Source: Streptomyces sp. Tue 6430 (lineage in GTDB: Bacteria > Actinomycetota > Actinomycetes > Streptomycetales > Streptomycetaceae). Taken from it: a stretch of DNA of 64,000 nucleotides. The notes beneath the pieces are model-generated. The model was not told the DNA's origin, searched no databases, and saw nothing but the letters and a program-made list of their open reading frames with translations. The stretch spans positions 2,480,001 through 2,544,000 of the forward strand of contig JAKGSH010000010.1 in assembly GCA_021568835.1 (NCBI GenBank). The letters run 5' to 3'. Of the stretch, positions 52,617 to 60,925 are shown one piece after another. Numbering within the stretch: the stretch's first letter is position 1; each line of letters begins with the position of its first letter. Both the position numbers and the translations under genes were made by a program.

Positions 52617-52639
52617 TTTCGGCCGGACACATGACTAAA

Positions 52640-52656
52640 CGGGGAGACGATCCCCG
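52640..52656. promoter_or_regulatory. Operator copy 2, CGGGGAGACGATCCCCG
   Basis: Identical to copy 1 apart from one spacer base, and flanked by AAA and GTTA. Resembles TetR-family operators found before EmrB-type exporters, and is the probable site for the TetR at 51794. It also lies upstream of the divergent M6 protease. Confidence 0.72.
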
Positions 52657-52836
52657 GTTATTTCCTCGGTGCCGATTCTTTTCACGTGACCTGAGTCACA
52701 GACCCTCCCGCCTCACCTCTACTCCCCGGTAACCCACGATCGGCCGTTCCAGCGCGCGCCGCCGACCGCTCCCGACGAGGGTGATCGAAAGGACGCAGCC
52801 GGTGATCGGCGGCTGCCCGGCGCGAAGGGTCCCCGC

Positions 52837-54165
52837 ATGCAGCCGCAGCCTGAGCGACCCGGGGCAGGCCGTCGCGGCACGCCTCAGGAGCCGCTCCGCC
52901 GACACATACGCCGGCGGCGCGCGGCCGGCCTCGCCTGTGTGACCGCGCTGACCTTCGCGGTCAGCACCTCGGCAGGCACCGGCCACCTCGCGCCGCGTCC
53001 GAGCCCGGCCGGCGCGGGACCGATCTCGCTGGCCCGCACCCCCGCCCTCGCCCCCTGCCTGATCACCGCCGGGGCCGCCGTCCAGATGTCCGAGGGCGTC
53101 CCGACGACCGGCGGCTACGCCCGCGCCACGGGCACCGTCCGCGCCCTGACCCTCATGATCGACTTTTCGGACGCGCGCGGCCACGGCAAGGCGCAGGACC
53201 GGTTCCGCGAGTTCTTCCCCCAGACGCAGGAGTGGTTCCGCACCGCGTCCTACGGCCGCCTCGACTACCGCGCCGAGACCCCCGTACCCGGCTGGCTGCG
53301 CATGCCCAAGCCGTTCCGGTCGTACGGCATAGAGCGCGGCGCGCCCTTCGATCCCGGCTACCGCGAGCTGGTCCAGGACATCGTGGCCGCCGCCGACCCG
53401 ACCGTCGACTTCCGGGCGTACGACCTCCTGAACGTGCTGGTCACCCCGAACGCGGGCCCCTCCGCTCTGGACACCGTCCTGTCGGTGACGTTCGCCGGCA
53501 ACCACGAGGCCCCGGTCGCCGACGGCGTCCCCGTCGCGAACGCGTCCTTCGTCTACTCGCGCCAGGACGACGGCTCCGGCTCCTACGACCGCACCGGCTA
53601 CCGCGTCCTGCCGCACGAGAACGGCCACGTCTTCGGCCTGCCCGACCTCTACACCCAGGAGGGGGGCGGCGCGGTCGGCCACTGGGACATCATGAGCGAG
53701 GACTGGGGCGCCAACAACGACCTCCTGGGCTGGCACAAGTGGAAGCTGGGCTGGCTGGACGCCGACCAGATCGGCTGCGCTTCCGCCCCCGGCACCCGCG
53801 AGTACGCGCTCACCCCCCTCTCCGAACGGGGCGGCCCCAAGCTGGTCTTCGTCCCGCTCAACAGCCGCGCCGGGTACGCCGTCGAACTGCGCACCCGCGG
53901 CGGCAACGACGAGGCGGTGTGCCGCCCCGGCATCCTCGTCTACAAGGTCGACGCGAACATCGACACCGGCATGGGACCGGTCAGGGTCCACGACTCCCGG
54001 CGCGGCAGCGGCGGCTGCACCCGCAGCCCGAACGTCCACGCCGAACTGTCCGACGCGCCGCTCGTGCCGGGCGAGACGTTCGAGGACGCGGAGAGAGGGG
54101 TGCGCGTCTCCGTGGTGGCGGCGGACCCGGAGGGGACGTACCGGGTGCGGATCACCCGCAAGTAG
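52837..54165 (+). CDS. M6 family metalloprotease (immune inhibitor A-like), secreted
   Basis: 442 aa. Long signal peptide with basic head and hydrophobic run AAGLACVTALTFAVSTSAG (~29-47). Catalytic zinc motif HENGHVFGLPD (HExxH) at residues ~260-270, preceded by YRVLPHEN, with WDIMSEDWG further on. N-terminal LTLMIDFSDARG and WFRTASYGRLDY are typical for M6 proteases. Extracellular protease; ATG at 52837. Divergent from TetR (395 bases apart); no clear partner. Confidence 0.88.
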   Translation: MQPQPERPGAGRRGTPQEPLRRHIRRRRAAGLACVTALTFAVSTSAGTGHLAPRPSPAGAGPISLARTPALAPCLITAGAAVQMSEGVPTTGGYARATGTVRALTLMIDFSDARGHGKAQDRFREFFPQTQEWFRTASYGRLDYRAETPVPGWLRMPKPFRSYGIERGAPFDPGYRELVQDIVAAADPTVDFRAYDLLNVLVTPNAGPSALDTVLSVTFAGNHEAPVADGVPVANASFVYSRQDDGSGSYDRTGYRVLPHENGHVFGLPDLYTQEGGGAVGHWDIMSEDWGANNDLLGWHKWKLGWLDADQIGCASAPGTREYALTPLSERGGPKLVFVPLNSRAGYAVELRTRGGNDEAVCRPGILVYKVDANIDTGMGPVRVHDSRRGSGGCTRSPNVHAELSDAPLVPGETFEDAERGVRVSVVAADPEGTYRVRITRK

Positions 54166-54309
54166 CCGGCCGGCCCCGCCGACCGCCGGACGTGCCGGTG
54201 GAGGCGGGCGTCCCGGACGCCGGGGGCGGAGCTACCGTAGGCGGCCCGCCGTAACCTCGACCACGGCCCCGCTGCCCTGCCGCCCTGCCGCACCCGTTGC
54301 ATGCACTCG

Positions 54310-54336
54310 CTGCACCAGCTGCACCAGCTGCACCAG
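54310..54336. repeat. (CTGCACCAG)3 tandem repeat
   Basis: Three 9-bp units lie 38 bases before the IclR start, in the leader. Confidence 0.85.
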
Positions 54337-54373
54337 CAACTGCCGTACCCGCAAACGCCGTACCGGAGAGACG

Positions 54374-56023
54374 ATGCCCGCCAGGACGACCGCCCCGACC
54401 TCCGCCGCCCCGGACAGCAGCCGGGCACCGGAGGAGGCGGTCACGCCGTTGATCCGCGGGGTCGCCGTCCTGGAGGCGCTGACCGCGGCGGGCGGCACGA
54501 TGAGCCCGAGCGCCCTGGAACGCGCCACCGGCCTGGCACGTTCCACGGTCGACCGGATCGTGGCGACGCTGGCCCGCATGGAGTACGTCCGCCCGGACGG
54601 CCGGGACGCGGTCCTGACCCCGCGGGTGATGGAACTCGGCAACGCCTACCTGGCCGCACTGCGCCTGCCCGCCCTCCTCGGCTCGCGAGCCGACGCCCTC
54701 GCCGACGAACTCGACGAGTCCGTGTCGCTCGCGGTCGCCGACCGGGACGGCATCCGCTTCATCCACCAGGCGACCCGCCGCCGCGCGATGTCCCTCAGCT
54801 TCCGCATCGGCGACCTGCTCCCGGCCGAACGCACCGCCCCCGGCCCGCTGTTCGCGACCGAATGGACCGAAGCGGACTGGACCCGCTGGCGCACCCGCCG
54901 GTCGACGGACCCCCAGGACCGCACCTTCCCCGCCGTCCCCGCCGTCCCCGCCGTCCCCGCCGTCCCTGCCGTCCCTGCCGTCCCCCCGAGCCCGACCCCG
55001 GACCCGGCCCTTGCCACGCGTGCGGACGACGACTTCGTACGCCGGACCGAGCGGGCGGCCGCGGACGGCTGGTCCCTGGACGACCAGCTGATCGAACCCG
55101 GCCTGGTGGCGGTCTCCGCGCCCGTACGGGACCCCCGTACGGGACGCCTCGCCTGCGTCGCCAACGTCGTCAGCCACACCAGCCGGCACACGGCGGCCGA
55201 CCTGCGCGACACCCTCCTCCCCCGGCTCCGCGGGGCCGTCGCGGCGATGGAGGAGGATTTGCGCCGGGCCCCGCACGCCGAACCGGGCACGCCGCCCGCG
55301 GGCCTGGCCGGCTGGACGAGCGCGTCGAAGCAGGAACTGGGCCGCGAGTTCATCGAGTCCCTGGCCCGCGGCCTGACCGTGCTCACGGCGTTCGGGGAGG
55401 GCCGGGCCGCCCTGACCCTGACGGAGGTGGCGAAGGCCACGGGCCTGGCCAGGGCGACGACCCGCAGAGCCCTCATCACCTACGAACACCTGAACCTGGT
55501 GACCCACGACGCCGCCGACCGCACCTTCAGCCTCTCCCCCCGCGTTCTCTCCCTCGGTTTCCCCCCGCTCGCGGGAACCTCCCTCCCCCGCCTCGCGGAA
55601 CCCCACCTGCGCACCCTGACCGACCGCATCCAGGAAACGACCTGCCTCGCGTCCCTCACCGAAACGGGCGACGAGATCCAGTACACGGCCCGGGCGACCG
55701 CCCGCCACGTCATGCGCGTCGACATCCGCGTCGGCACGCGACTGCCGGCCACGACGGACACGGCGGTGGGCCGCGTCCTCCTGGCCGACCAGGACCACGC
55801 CCTGGCGGACGAGGAGTTGGAGGAGGGCGTCCGCACCCTCGCCGTCCCCCTCCACGACCGCACCGGCCACGCGGTCGCCGCCCTCACCACCTCCACCCAC
55901 ACCGCCCGCCGCACCCCCCGGGACTGCCTCGACACCCTCCTCCCCGCCCTGACCACCACAGCCGCCCGCATCGAGACCGACCTCCACACGGCCTCCCGCT
56001 TCACCCCCGCCCCCCTGACCTGA
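54374..56023 (+). CDS. Tandem IclR-type transcriptional regulator
   Basis: 549 aa with two IclR units in one chain. Unit 1: HTH VTPLIRGVAVLEALTAAGGTMSPSALERATGLARSTVDRIVATL (~23-66) and effector domain to about 295. Unit 2: HTH LARGLTVLTAFGEGRAALTLTEVAKATGLARATTRRAL (~334-371) and effector domain to the end. Unit 1's effector domain is interrupted by six AVP repeats (~188-204). ATG at 54374. IclR proteins usually control aromatic or acid catabolism; target unknown. The double arrangement occurs in other streptomycetes. Confidence 0.88.
   Translation: MPARTTAPTSAAPDSSRAPEEAVTPLIRGVAVLEALTAAGGTMSPSALERATGLARSTVDRIVATLARMEYVRPDGRDAVLTPRVMELGNAYLAALRLPALLGSRADALADELDESVSLAVADRDGIRFIHQATRRRAMSLSFRIGDLLPAERTAPGPLFATEWTEADWTRWRTRRSTDPQDRTFPAVPAVPAVPAVPAVPAVPPSPTPDPALATRADDDFVRRTERAAADGWSLDDQLIEPGLVAVSAPVRDPRTGRLACVANVVSHTSRHTAADLRDTLLPRLRGAVAAMEEDLRRAPHAEPGTPPAGLAGWTSASKQELGREFIESLARGLTVLTAFGEGRAALTLTEVAKATGLARATTRRALITYEHLNLVTHDAADRTFSLSPRVLSLGFPPLAGTSLPRLAEPHLRTLTDRIQETTCLASLTETGDEIQYTARATARHVMRVDIRVGTRLPATTDTAVGRVLLADQDHALADEELEEGVRTLAVPLHDRTGHAVAALTTSTHTARRTPRDCLDTLLPALTTTAARIETDLHTASRFTPAPLT
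54932..54985. repeat. Six 9-bp coding repeats (Ala-Val-Pro)6
   Basis: GCCGTCCCC or GCCGTCCCT six times in frame, giving (AVP)6 inside the first effector domain of the IclR protein. Confidence 0.92.
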
Positions 56024-56083
56024 CCCCCACACCCCCGACCGATTCCGGTACGCTGACGCCTGGACCCACACACACGGGCCCAC

Positions 56084-56159
56084 GCCTTCGTAGCTCAGGG
56101 GATAGAGCACCGCTCTCCTAAAGCGGGTGTCGCAGGTTCGAATCCTGCCGGGGGCACCA
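56084..56159 (+). tRNA. tRNA-Arg (anticodon CCT), attachment site of the AICE
   Basis: 76 nt including encoded CCA. Acceptor GCCTTCG/CGGGGGC with two G-U pairs, D arm with AGCTCAGGGGATAGAGC, anticodon arm CCGCT/AGCGG with loop CTCCTAA (anticodon CCT for AGG), T arm GCAGG/CCTGC with TTCGAAT. Element genes begin right after its 3' end. Confidence 0.95.
56115..56159. other. Probable attL core (3' half of tRNA-Arg)
   Basis: Integrases of this class recombine at the 3' half of a tRNA, commonly from the anticodon loop to the 3' end, so that the tRNA is restored. The second copy (attR) is not in the window, so the exact core cannot be verified here. Confidence 0.5.
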
Positions 56160-56161
56160 GC

Positions 56162-56207
56162 TCAAAGGCCCCTCACCTCCGGATTTTCGGAGGTGAGGGG
56201 CCTTTGA
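56162..56207. terminator. Bidirectional terminator, perfect 20-bp stem
   Basis: Bases 56162-56181 pair perfectly with 56188-56207 around GATTTT, directly beyond the tRNA-Arg 3' end and 29 bases after the int stop. A T-rich loop, and an AAA/TTT base to the stem. Confidence 0.92.
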
Positions 56208-56235
56208 CATCCACTTCTGACATCAACGAGGGCGG

Positions 56236-57387
56236 TCACTGGCGACCGGGACGCCTCCGCAGCAGCCGGTCCATGTGGCTCATGGCTTCCCGCTGCGTGT
56301 CCTGCACAACGTGCGTGTAGACGTCCATGGTGATGCTGATCTGCGAGTGACCCAGGATCTCCATCACGACGCGCGGCGCGACCCCGGCAGCCGTGAGGAG
56401 AGTCGCGGTGCCGTGGCGGGCGTCGTGCAGCCGGATGACGCGGAGGCCGGCGGACTGGGCGACACGGGTGAAGGAGCGGTAGACGTTCCGCGGCTCGACC
56501 TGACGACCGGTACGGGTGGTGAAGACGTAGCCCGACTCCTGCCAGGTCTCCCCCGCCCTGGCCCGAGCCGCCGCCTGCCGCATCCGGTGCCAGCGCAAGG
56601 GCGCGATGCAGAGCGCGGGCAGCGGGACGACACGACGGCGCCGGCTCTTGGGATCGTCGTCGTAGAGGACGCCTCGACGGCGCTGGGTCTGCTGGCGGAC
56701 GTAGAGGACGCGGTTGTCGAGGTCGAGGTCGGACCAGCGGAGACCGATGATCTCGCCCCGACGCAGGCCCATGGCGATGGCGAGGACGAAGGCCGCGTAG
56801 AGCGGATCCTTACGAGAGGCGGCAAGGAAGTCGAGCGTCTCGTCGAGGCTCCAGGGCTGCAACTCCCGATTGTCCGTGCGCGGCGGCTCGACGAGCTTGG
56901 CGACGTTGCGCGTGATGAGTTCCTCGCGACAGGCGGAGGTCAGCGCCGAGCGCAGAACCCGGTGCGACTCCTTGGCGGTTGCGGCGGTCGTCTCCTTCTC
57001 AAGGCGCACGAGGAAGCGGCGGACGTCGGCGACGCCGAGGGTTTCGAGCCGCTTGGCGCCGAGGAGCGGCACCAGGTAGAGGCGGACGTGCGCTTCGTAC
57101 TTGTCGAAGGTGCTGAGCTTGCGTCGGGGCTTGATGACGTTGTCCAGCCAGTACGGCAGCCACTCGGAGAGCTTGGCCGACTTGGTGGGCACGGGCACGC
57201 CCTGATCGACCTTGTCGAGCAGCTCCCGGCGCTTGGCGTCACACTCGGCCCATGTCTTGCCGTAGGCGAACTTGCGGGCGCGGGTGCCGTCCGGCTGGAG
57301 CACGTAGACCGCGCACTGGAAGCGGCCGTCCTTGCGCTTGGTGATGGTGCCGGCGCCGTTCGGGTTGCGCTTGCGCTGACTGGCCAT
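56236..57387 (-). CDS. int: Site-specific integrase (tyrosine recombinase)
   Basis: 383 aa. N-terminal SAM-like DNA-binding region (LSEWLPYWLDNVIKPRRKLSTFDKYEAHVRLYL) and catalytic domain: Arg in AMGLRRGEIIGLRW, HxxR as LHDARHGTATLL, GHSQISITMDVYTHV with the nucleophilic Tyr. ATG (MASQRKRNPNG) overlaps the xis stop (ATGA). Reads toward the tRNA-Arg. Integrates/excises the element with Xis. Confidence 0.95.
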   Translation of the reverse strand: MASQRKRNPNGAGTITKRKDGRFQCAVYVLQPDGTRARKFAYGKTWAECDAKRRELLDKVDQGVPVPTKSAKLSEWLPYWLDNVIKPRRKLSTFDKYEAHVRLYLVPLLGAKRLETLGVADVRRFLVRLEKETTAATAKESHRVLRSALTSACREELITRNVAKLVEPPRTDNRELQPWSLDETLDFLAASRKDPLYAAFVLAIAMGLRRGEIIGLRWSDLDLDNRVLYVRQQTQRRRGVLYDDDPKSRRRRVVPLPALCIAPLRWHRMRQAAARARAGETWQESGYVFTTRTGRQVEPRNVYRSFTRVAQSAGLRVIRLHDARHGTATLLTAAGVAPRVVMEILGHSQISITMDVYTHVVQDTQREAMSHMDRLLRRRPGRQ

Positions 57388-57581
57388 CAGGCAGCCTCCT
57401 CGATCTGGCTGAGGACGAATTCGGTGACGGCGTGGGCAGGGATGCGGCGGGCGCCGTCGATCTTGATGGAGGCGAGGCGGTGCGATCGGATGAGGTCGTA
57501 GACCTTGGAACGCCCGAGCTTGAGCCGGGCCATGACCTCCGGCACGGTCAGGAGTTCGGCGGTAGCGGTGGCGGTGGTCAT
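57387..57581 (-). CDS. xis: Excisionase Xis (helix-turn-helix)
   Basis: 64 aa. MerR-like HTH_17: LLTVPEVMARLKLGRSKVYDLIRSHRLASIKIDGARRIPAHAVTEFV. Overlaps repSA upstream (4 bases) and int downstream (4 bases), so the three genes form one translation-coupled set. Directs excision versus integration. Confidence 0.92.
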   Translation of the reverse strand: MTTATATAELLTVPEVMARLKLGRSKVYDLIRSHRLASIKIDGARRIPAHAVTEFVLSQIEEAA

Positions 57582-58999
57582 GCTGCGGTTCCCTCCTCGG
57601 TGAAGCTGTCACGCAGGGCGTCGCGGGCGGTCTCGCGGTTGGTCTGGAGGTCGCGGGCGATGGTGGCGGCGAGGGCGGCTTCGCCAGGGGTGTGACCGTG
57701 GCCGGCGTACTGCCAGTCGGTCAGGACGAGGACGGTGTCCGGCTCGCGGTCGTCGAGGCCGAGGGCGGACGCCTCTTGAGCGGCGCGGAAGTCGGCGCGT
57801 TCCTGGCGGAGGGCGCCGAGGGTGGTGGAGTAGGCGCGCGACTTGGACGAGAAGTGCCCGCGGAAGCCGAGCATGTGCGCCCAGGCCCAGAGCCGTCGGT
57901 CCGGGTACAGGGCGTCGAGGTCGCGGCAGGCGGTGATGAGCCGTCGGGTGTGGTCGGGGACGCCGTGGCGGTCGAGTTCGGAGAGTTCGCCGATGCGGCG
58001 GTCGAGGGTGCCGGTGTTCTCGGCGGCTTTGGTGGCGTACTTGGCCACGTACGAGGCAACGGCCTGTTCGGTGATGTCGGAGCCGTCCCCGAAGGCCTTG
58101 ACCGGGCGGACGTCGAGCTGTCGGCCCCATCGGAACGTCCGGGCGGGCTGGTCGTCGGCGGCCGGGACGGAGACCGAGGTGTAGGAGTGCGCGGCGGCGG
58201 CCCGGAGCGCGTCGGTGAGCACGTCGACCGTGGCCCAGGCGGGCGGCGGTGTGCCGGGTCCGTCGGGGCCGTCGAGGCGTACGACGGCGTGGAAGTGCAG
58301 GGCGCCGCGCTTCTGGAACTCGGCCACCTTGCCGTACGAGACGCGCAGGTGGTCGGCGAGCTCCCGGCGAGCCAGGCCGCCACGGACGGCGAGTTCGCGG
58401 CGGAGCCGGGTGGTGAAGCGCTGCCAGAGCTGTCCGGCGTGATTGTTGAACAGGACGGCGCCCGCGTAGTCGTAGGCGTCCGGGTCGAGGGCGGTGCCCA
58501 GCTCAGGGGCGTCGGACGCGTGCCGGTCGCCGCAGCGGCAGGGGCCGCCGTGATCGGGACGGTTGTGGACCGGGCCGAACGAGGGGGCCGTGAGGGTGGC
58601 GAAGACGCGCGGGTGATCGCGGACGTCGGCGGGGATGTCGCGGCGGTCGTCCCCGGCGAGGCCGGCGCGGATCAGGTGGTAGGTGTCGCCCGCGTAGGTC
58701 CAGGCACAGGACGGGCAGCGGGAGGCCCTGCGGTTGCCGCAGGCGAGGCGGAGGCGTCCGCCCGGCTCGTTCTCGGTGGAGTAGTGGTGCAGCGTCTCAC
58801 CGGTGGTCTTGTCTTTGGTGAGCGTCCAGCCGGTCAGGTGGATCGGGTCGGAGCAGCCGCCGGTACGGCGGATCTGGTCCTCCCAGCGGGCGTAGTCGGC
58901 AGCCGAGGCCACCCGGAGGACGTCTCCGAGGGTGATCGGGTCGAGCGGGTGGGCGGACGTGGTCGCCTTGGGTGTCGTGGGTGAGGCCCGGTGGGCCAT
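57578..58999 (-). CDS. repSA: Replication initiator protein, RepSA family (rolling circle)
   Basis: 473 aa. Zinc-finger-like cluster ACGNRRASRCPSCAWTYAGD (~87-106) and PCRCGDRH, HUH motif GALHFHAVVRL (~232-242), and the catalytic Tyr/Lys region VASYVAKYATKAAE (~322-335). Matches RepSA of pSAM2, which nicks the double-strand origin to start rolling-circle replication of the excised element. ATG; last codons overlap the xis start. Confidence 0.92.
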   Translation of the reverse strand: MAHRASPTTPKATTSAHPLDPITLGDVLRVASAADYARWEDQIRRTGGCSDPIHLTGWTLTKDKTTGETLHHYSTENEPGGRLRLACGNRRASRCPSCAWTYAGDTYHLIRAGLAGDDRRDIPADVRDHPRVFATLTAPSFGPVHNRPDHGGPCRCGDRHASDAPELGTALDPDAYDYAGAVLFNNHAGQLWQRFTTRLRRELAVRGGLARRELADHLRVSYGKVAEFQKRGALHFHAVVRLDGPDGPGTPPPAWATVDVLTDALRAAAAHSYTSVSVPAADDQPARTFRWGRQLDVRPVKAFGDGSDITEQAVASYVAKYATKAAENTGTLDRRIGELSELDRHGVPDHTRRLITACRDLDALYPDRRLWAWAHMLGFRGHFSSKSRAYSTTLGALRQERADFRAAQEASALGLDDREPDTVLVLTDWQYAGHGHTPGEAALAATIARDLQTNRETARDALRDSFTEEGTAA

Positions 59000-59090
59000 G
59001 CTGGGGTTTCCTTCCGGTTGCGAGATCGATCGGTGGGGACGGCTCCCGGGCGGCGGATGCTTGGCGGTATCAGGGCCGCCCGGGGGCCGG

Positions 59091-59402
59091 TCAGCGGCGT
59101 TTGGCGTCGGAGGCGAGCAGGGAGCGCAGGACGACCGCGCAGACGGCGACGGACGCGCCGGTGATGGCGACGGCCAGGAGCATCGAGACCAGGACGGCGC
59201 CGACGACCAGGACCACAGTGGTGCCGGCGCCGACGAGGGCGAGGACCGCGCCGGGGGTGAGCTGGACCGTCGGGCGGGTCGACGCGGCCGGGGCCGGGGC
59301 GGGCGTCGGCTGGTGCTGGACGACGGTGGTCGGTTCGATGACGGCGGGCGGGGTGACGAGCCCGGCGGGGGTGGGCATGGTGGGGATCTTGGGGCGGAGC
59401 AT
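59091..59402 (-). CDS. SpdD-like spread protein
   Basis: 103 aa. Pro/Thr-rich N-terminus (MLRPKIPTMPTPAGLVTPPA) then a hydrophobic pair AVLALVGAGTTVVLVVGAVLVSMLLAVAITGASVAVCAVVLRSLL (~55-98). Typical of SpdD, a membrane protein that aids intramycelial plasmid spread. ATG at 59402; followed by the small membrane gene. Confidence 0.85.
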   Translation of the reverse strand: MLRPKIPTMPTPAGLVTPPAVIEPTTVVQHQPTPAPAPAASTRPTVQLTPGAVLALVGAGTTVVLVVGAVLVSMLLAVAITGASVAVCAVVLRSLLASDAKRR

Positions 59403-59425
59403 GGCGGTTCTCCCTTCGGCGCGGA

Positions 59426-59584
59426 CTACTTGGTGAGGGCGGTGTCGATGGCGGGGGCCAGGACGCTGTCGGCGAGGAGGTAGCCGCCGAGGAGGAGGAC
59501 GGCGACGAGCCACCAGGGCGGGCGCAGGAACTTGACGCCGAGGTAGCCGACGGCGGCGAGGGCGAACCAGAGGGGGACCTGCAT
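59426..59584 (-). CDS. Small membrane protein of the spread cluster (52 aa)
   Basis: MQVPLWFALAAVGYLGVKFL, then PPWWLVAVLLLGGYLLADSV and a short tail ending DTALTK: two close hydrophobic segments and no soluble domain. ATG at 59584, TAG at 59428, 11 bases before the next gene's stop, in the same direction. Not recognised as a named family; its place between SpdD and the transfer gene argues for a role in spread. Confidence 0.72.
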   Translation of the reverse strand: MQVPLWFALAAVGYLGVKFLRPPWWLVAVLLLGGYLLADSVLAPAIDTALTK

Positions 59585-59595
59585 GGCGGTGTCTC

Positions 59596-59787
59596 CTAGC
59601 GGATGCGGCAGCGGTGGGTGCGGGCGGCGAGCTGGGCGGCGGTCTGGCTGGAGTAGTCGGCGGACCAGCCGCAGCGGTCGGCGGTGCAGACGGCGGCGTG
59701 CACGGTGCGGCCGTGGCGGTCGCGGTGGGTGCCGATCTGCACGGGGCCGATCCGCATCACGGAGTGGAAGTGGTCGCGGGCGGGCAT
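59596..59787 (-). CDS. Mobile element transfer protein
   Basis: 63 aa. MPARDHFHSVMRIGPVQIGT then DRHGRTVHAAVCTADRCGWSADYSSQTAAQLAARTHRCRI: the C-x4-C and HxC pattern suggests zinc binding. Matches the short 'mobile element transfer protein' of AICEs. ATG at 59787. Confidence 0.85.
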   Translation of the reverse strand: MPARDHFHSVMRIGPVQIGTHRDRHGRTVHAAVCTADRCGWSADYSSQTAAQLAARTHRCRIR

Positions 59788-59792
59788 GGCGG

Positions 59793-59981
59793 TCAGTCCT
59801 TCCGGGTGGTGGTGGGGTCGGGGAAGGTGGCGCGGATGGCGGCGGCGGTGGCCGGGCTGGTGGTGCGTTGGGCGGCTTCCTCGGCGAGCAGGTGGGCGAG
59901 GTAGGGGCGGTCGGCGGCGGTCATCTCGCGGGCGCTGTCGAGGTAGTCGGCGGCGGTCAGGTCGGCGGGGTCGGAGGTCAT
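59793..59981 (-). CDS. Small hypothetical AICE protein (62 aa)
   Basis: 62 aa, Ala/Asp/Thr-rich, helical (ADYLDSAREMTAADRPYLAHLLAEEAAQRT). No domain recognised. Same strand, 5 bases from the next gene and 18 from the previous, so part of the transfer operon. Confidence 0.65.
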   Translation of the reverse strand: MTSDPADLTAADYLDSAREMTAADRPYLAHLLAEEAAQRTTSPATAAAIRATFPDPTTTRKD

Positions 59982-59999
59982 CGGTCGTTCCTTTTCGGG

Positions 60000-60680
60000 T
60001 CAGGTGAGGTGGGCGGCGATGGCGTCGGCGAGGTGGGGCGGGACGCCGAGGCGGGCACGGAGGGTGTCGGTGTCGATCGGGGCGCCGGTGCGGTCGCGGT
60101 AGTCGGCGGCGACCTTGCGGGCGTGGTCGACGAGGACGGCGGGCACCGCGGGAGCCGGGGTGGCGGGCGGAAGTGCCGGGGGTTCCTCCACCGGGGCCGG
60201 GGCCGGGGCGGGCTCCGGGGCCGGGTCCGGCACAGGGTCGGGGTCCGGTTCGTGGTCGTCTGCGGGGTCGGGTTCCGGGGCGGGGGCGGGTGCCGGCGGA
60301 GTGGGTGTGTGGTGGTCGGCGGAGTGGGCGAGGAGGGTGCCGCCGAGGAAGGCGAGGGCGGGCCATCCGGCGATGCCCAGGCGGAGCAGGGCGGGCGGGT
60401 CGGCCAAGTCGAGGAATCCGGCGGTGGCGACGTTGGCGCCGAGGGAGGCGAACAGGGCGATGAGGAACCAGCACCAGGCCAGCCGGGAAGGGCCTTCCGA
60501 GCGGAGTCGTCGCCAGGCGGCGACCAGGAGCAGGTCCACCGAGACCGGGTAGGCCCAGGCCTTCCAGCCGTCCTGTCCGGCAGCGGCGGCCAGGTCGTGC
60601 AGGTGGGCGAAGGACAGGGCACCGGCGATCACGGCTTGGACCAGGACGGCGTCGACGCGCAGGCCGTGGCGGGCGGCCAT
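60000..60680 (-). CDS. DUF2637 (SpdB-like) membrane protein
   Basis: 226 aa. Four helices in the first 110 residues (VQAVIAGALSFAHLHDLA, AYPVSVDLLLVAAWRRL, LAWCWFLIALFASLGANVATAG, GWPALAFLGGTLLA) and a Pro/Ala/Asp/Glu-rich linker (~110-170), then a soluble part with VDHARKVAADYRDRTGAPIDTDTLRARLGVP resembling a winged helix. Matches the DUF2637 family of AICE spread proteins. Confidence 0.85.
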   Translation of the reverse strand: MAARHGLRVDAVLVQAVIAGALSFAHLHDLAAAAGQDGWKAWAYPVSVDLLLVAAWRRLRSEGPSRLAWCWFLIALFASLGANVATAGFLDLADPPALLRLGIAGWPALAFLGGTLLAHSADHHTPTPPAPAPAPEPDPADDHEPDPDPVPDPAPEPAPAPAPVEEPPALPPATPAPAVPAVLVDHARKVAADYRDRTGAPIDTDTLRARLGVPPHLADAIAAHLT

Positions 60681-60838
60681 CAGGACTCCTCACCGGTCGG
60701 CGGCTCGGGGAGGGATGCGGCCAGACAGGGGCTGACGACGTCGACGAAGTCGAGGTCGGCGCCGCTGGTGTCGGCGTAGAGGGCAAGCTGGCCCAGGAGC
60801 AGGACGGTGCGGGCGAAGTCCTCGCAGTCGGGGCACAT
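60680..60838 (-). CDS. Small hypothetical AICE protein (52 aa)
   Basis: MCPDCEDFARTVLLLGQLALYADTSGADLDFVDVV and so on: CxxC then a helix. ATG at 60838 is supported by GAAGGGAG upstream; a longer form to 60865 is possible. Overlaps the DUF2637 start by one base. Confidence 0.65.
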   Translation of the reverse strand: MCPDCEDFARTVLLLGQLALYADTSGADLDFVDVVSPCLAASLPEPPTGEES

Positions 60839-60925
60839 GACGCGGGTTCTCCCTTCATCAGGCATGGCAGGGGTAGGGACTTGGCGCGAGGGACGGTCGC
60901 GCCGGCCGATGGGACGAGCGAGAGA

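Noticed and set aside
52442..52630. His/Arg-rich N-terminal extension of the TetR protein
   Set aside because: Encoded by simple-sequence leader; GTG at 52441 has AAGGAG and starts at the normal distance from the HTH.
54152..56110. 652-codon minus-strand frame opposite the tandem IclR gene
   Set aside because: Gly/Arg/Val low-complexity, no motif.
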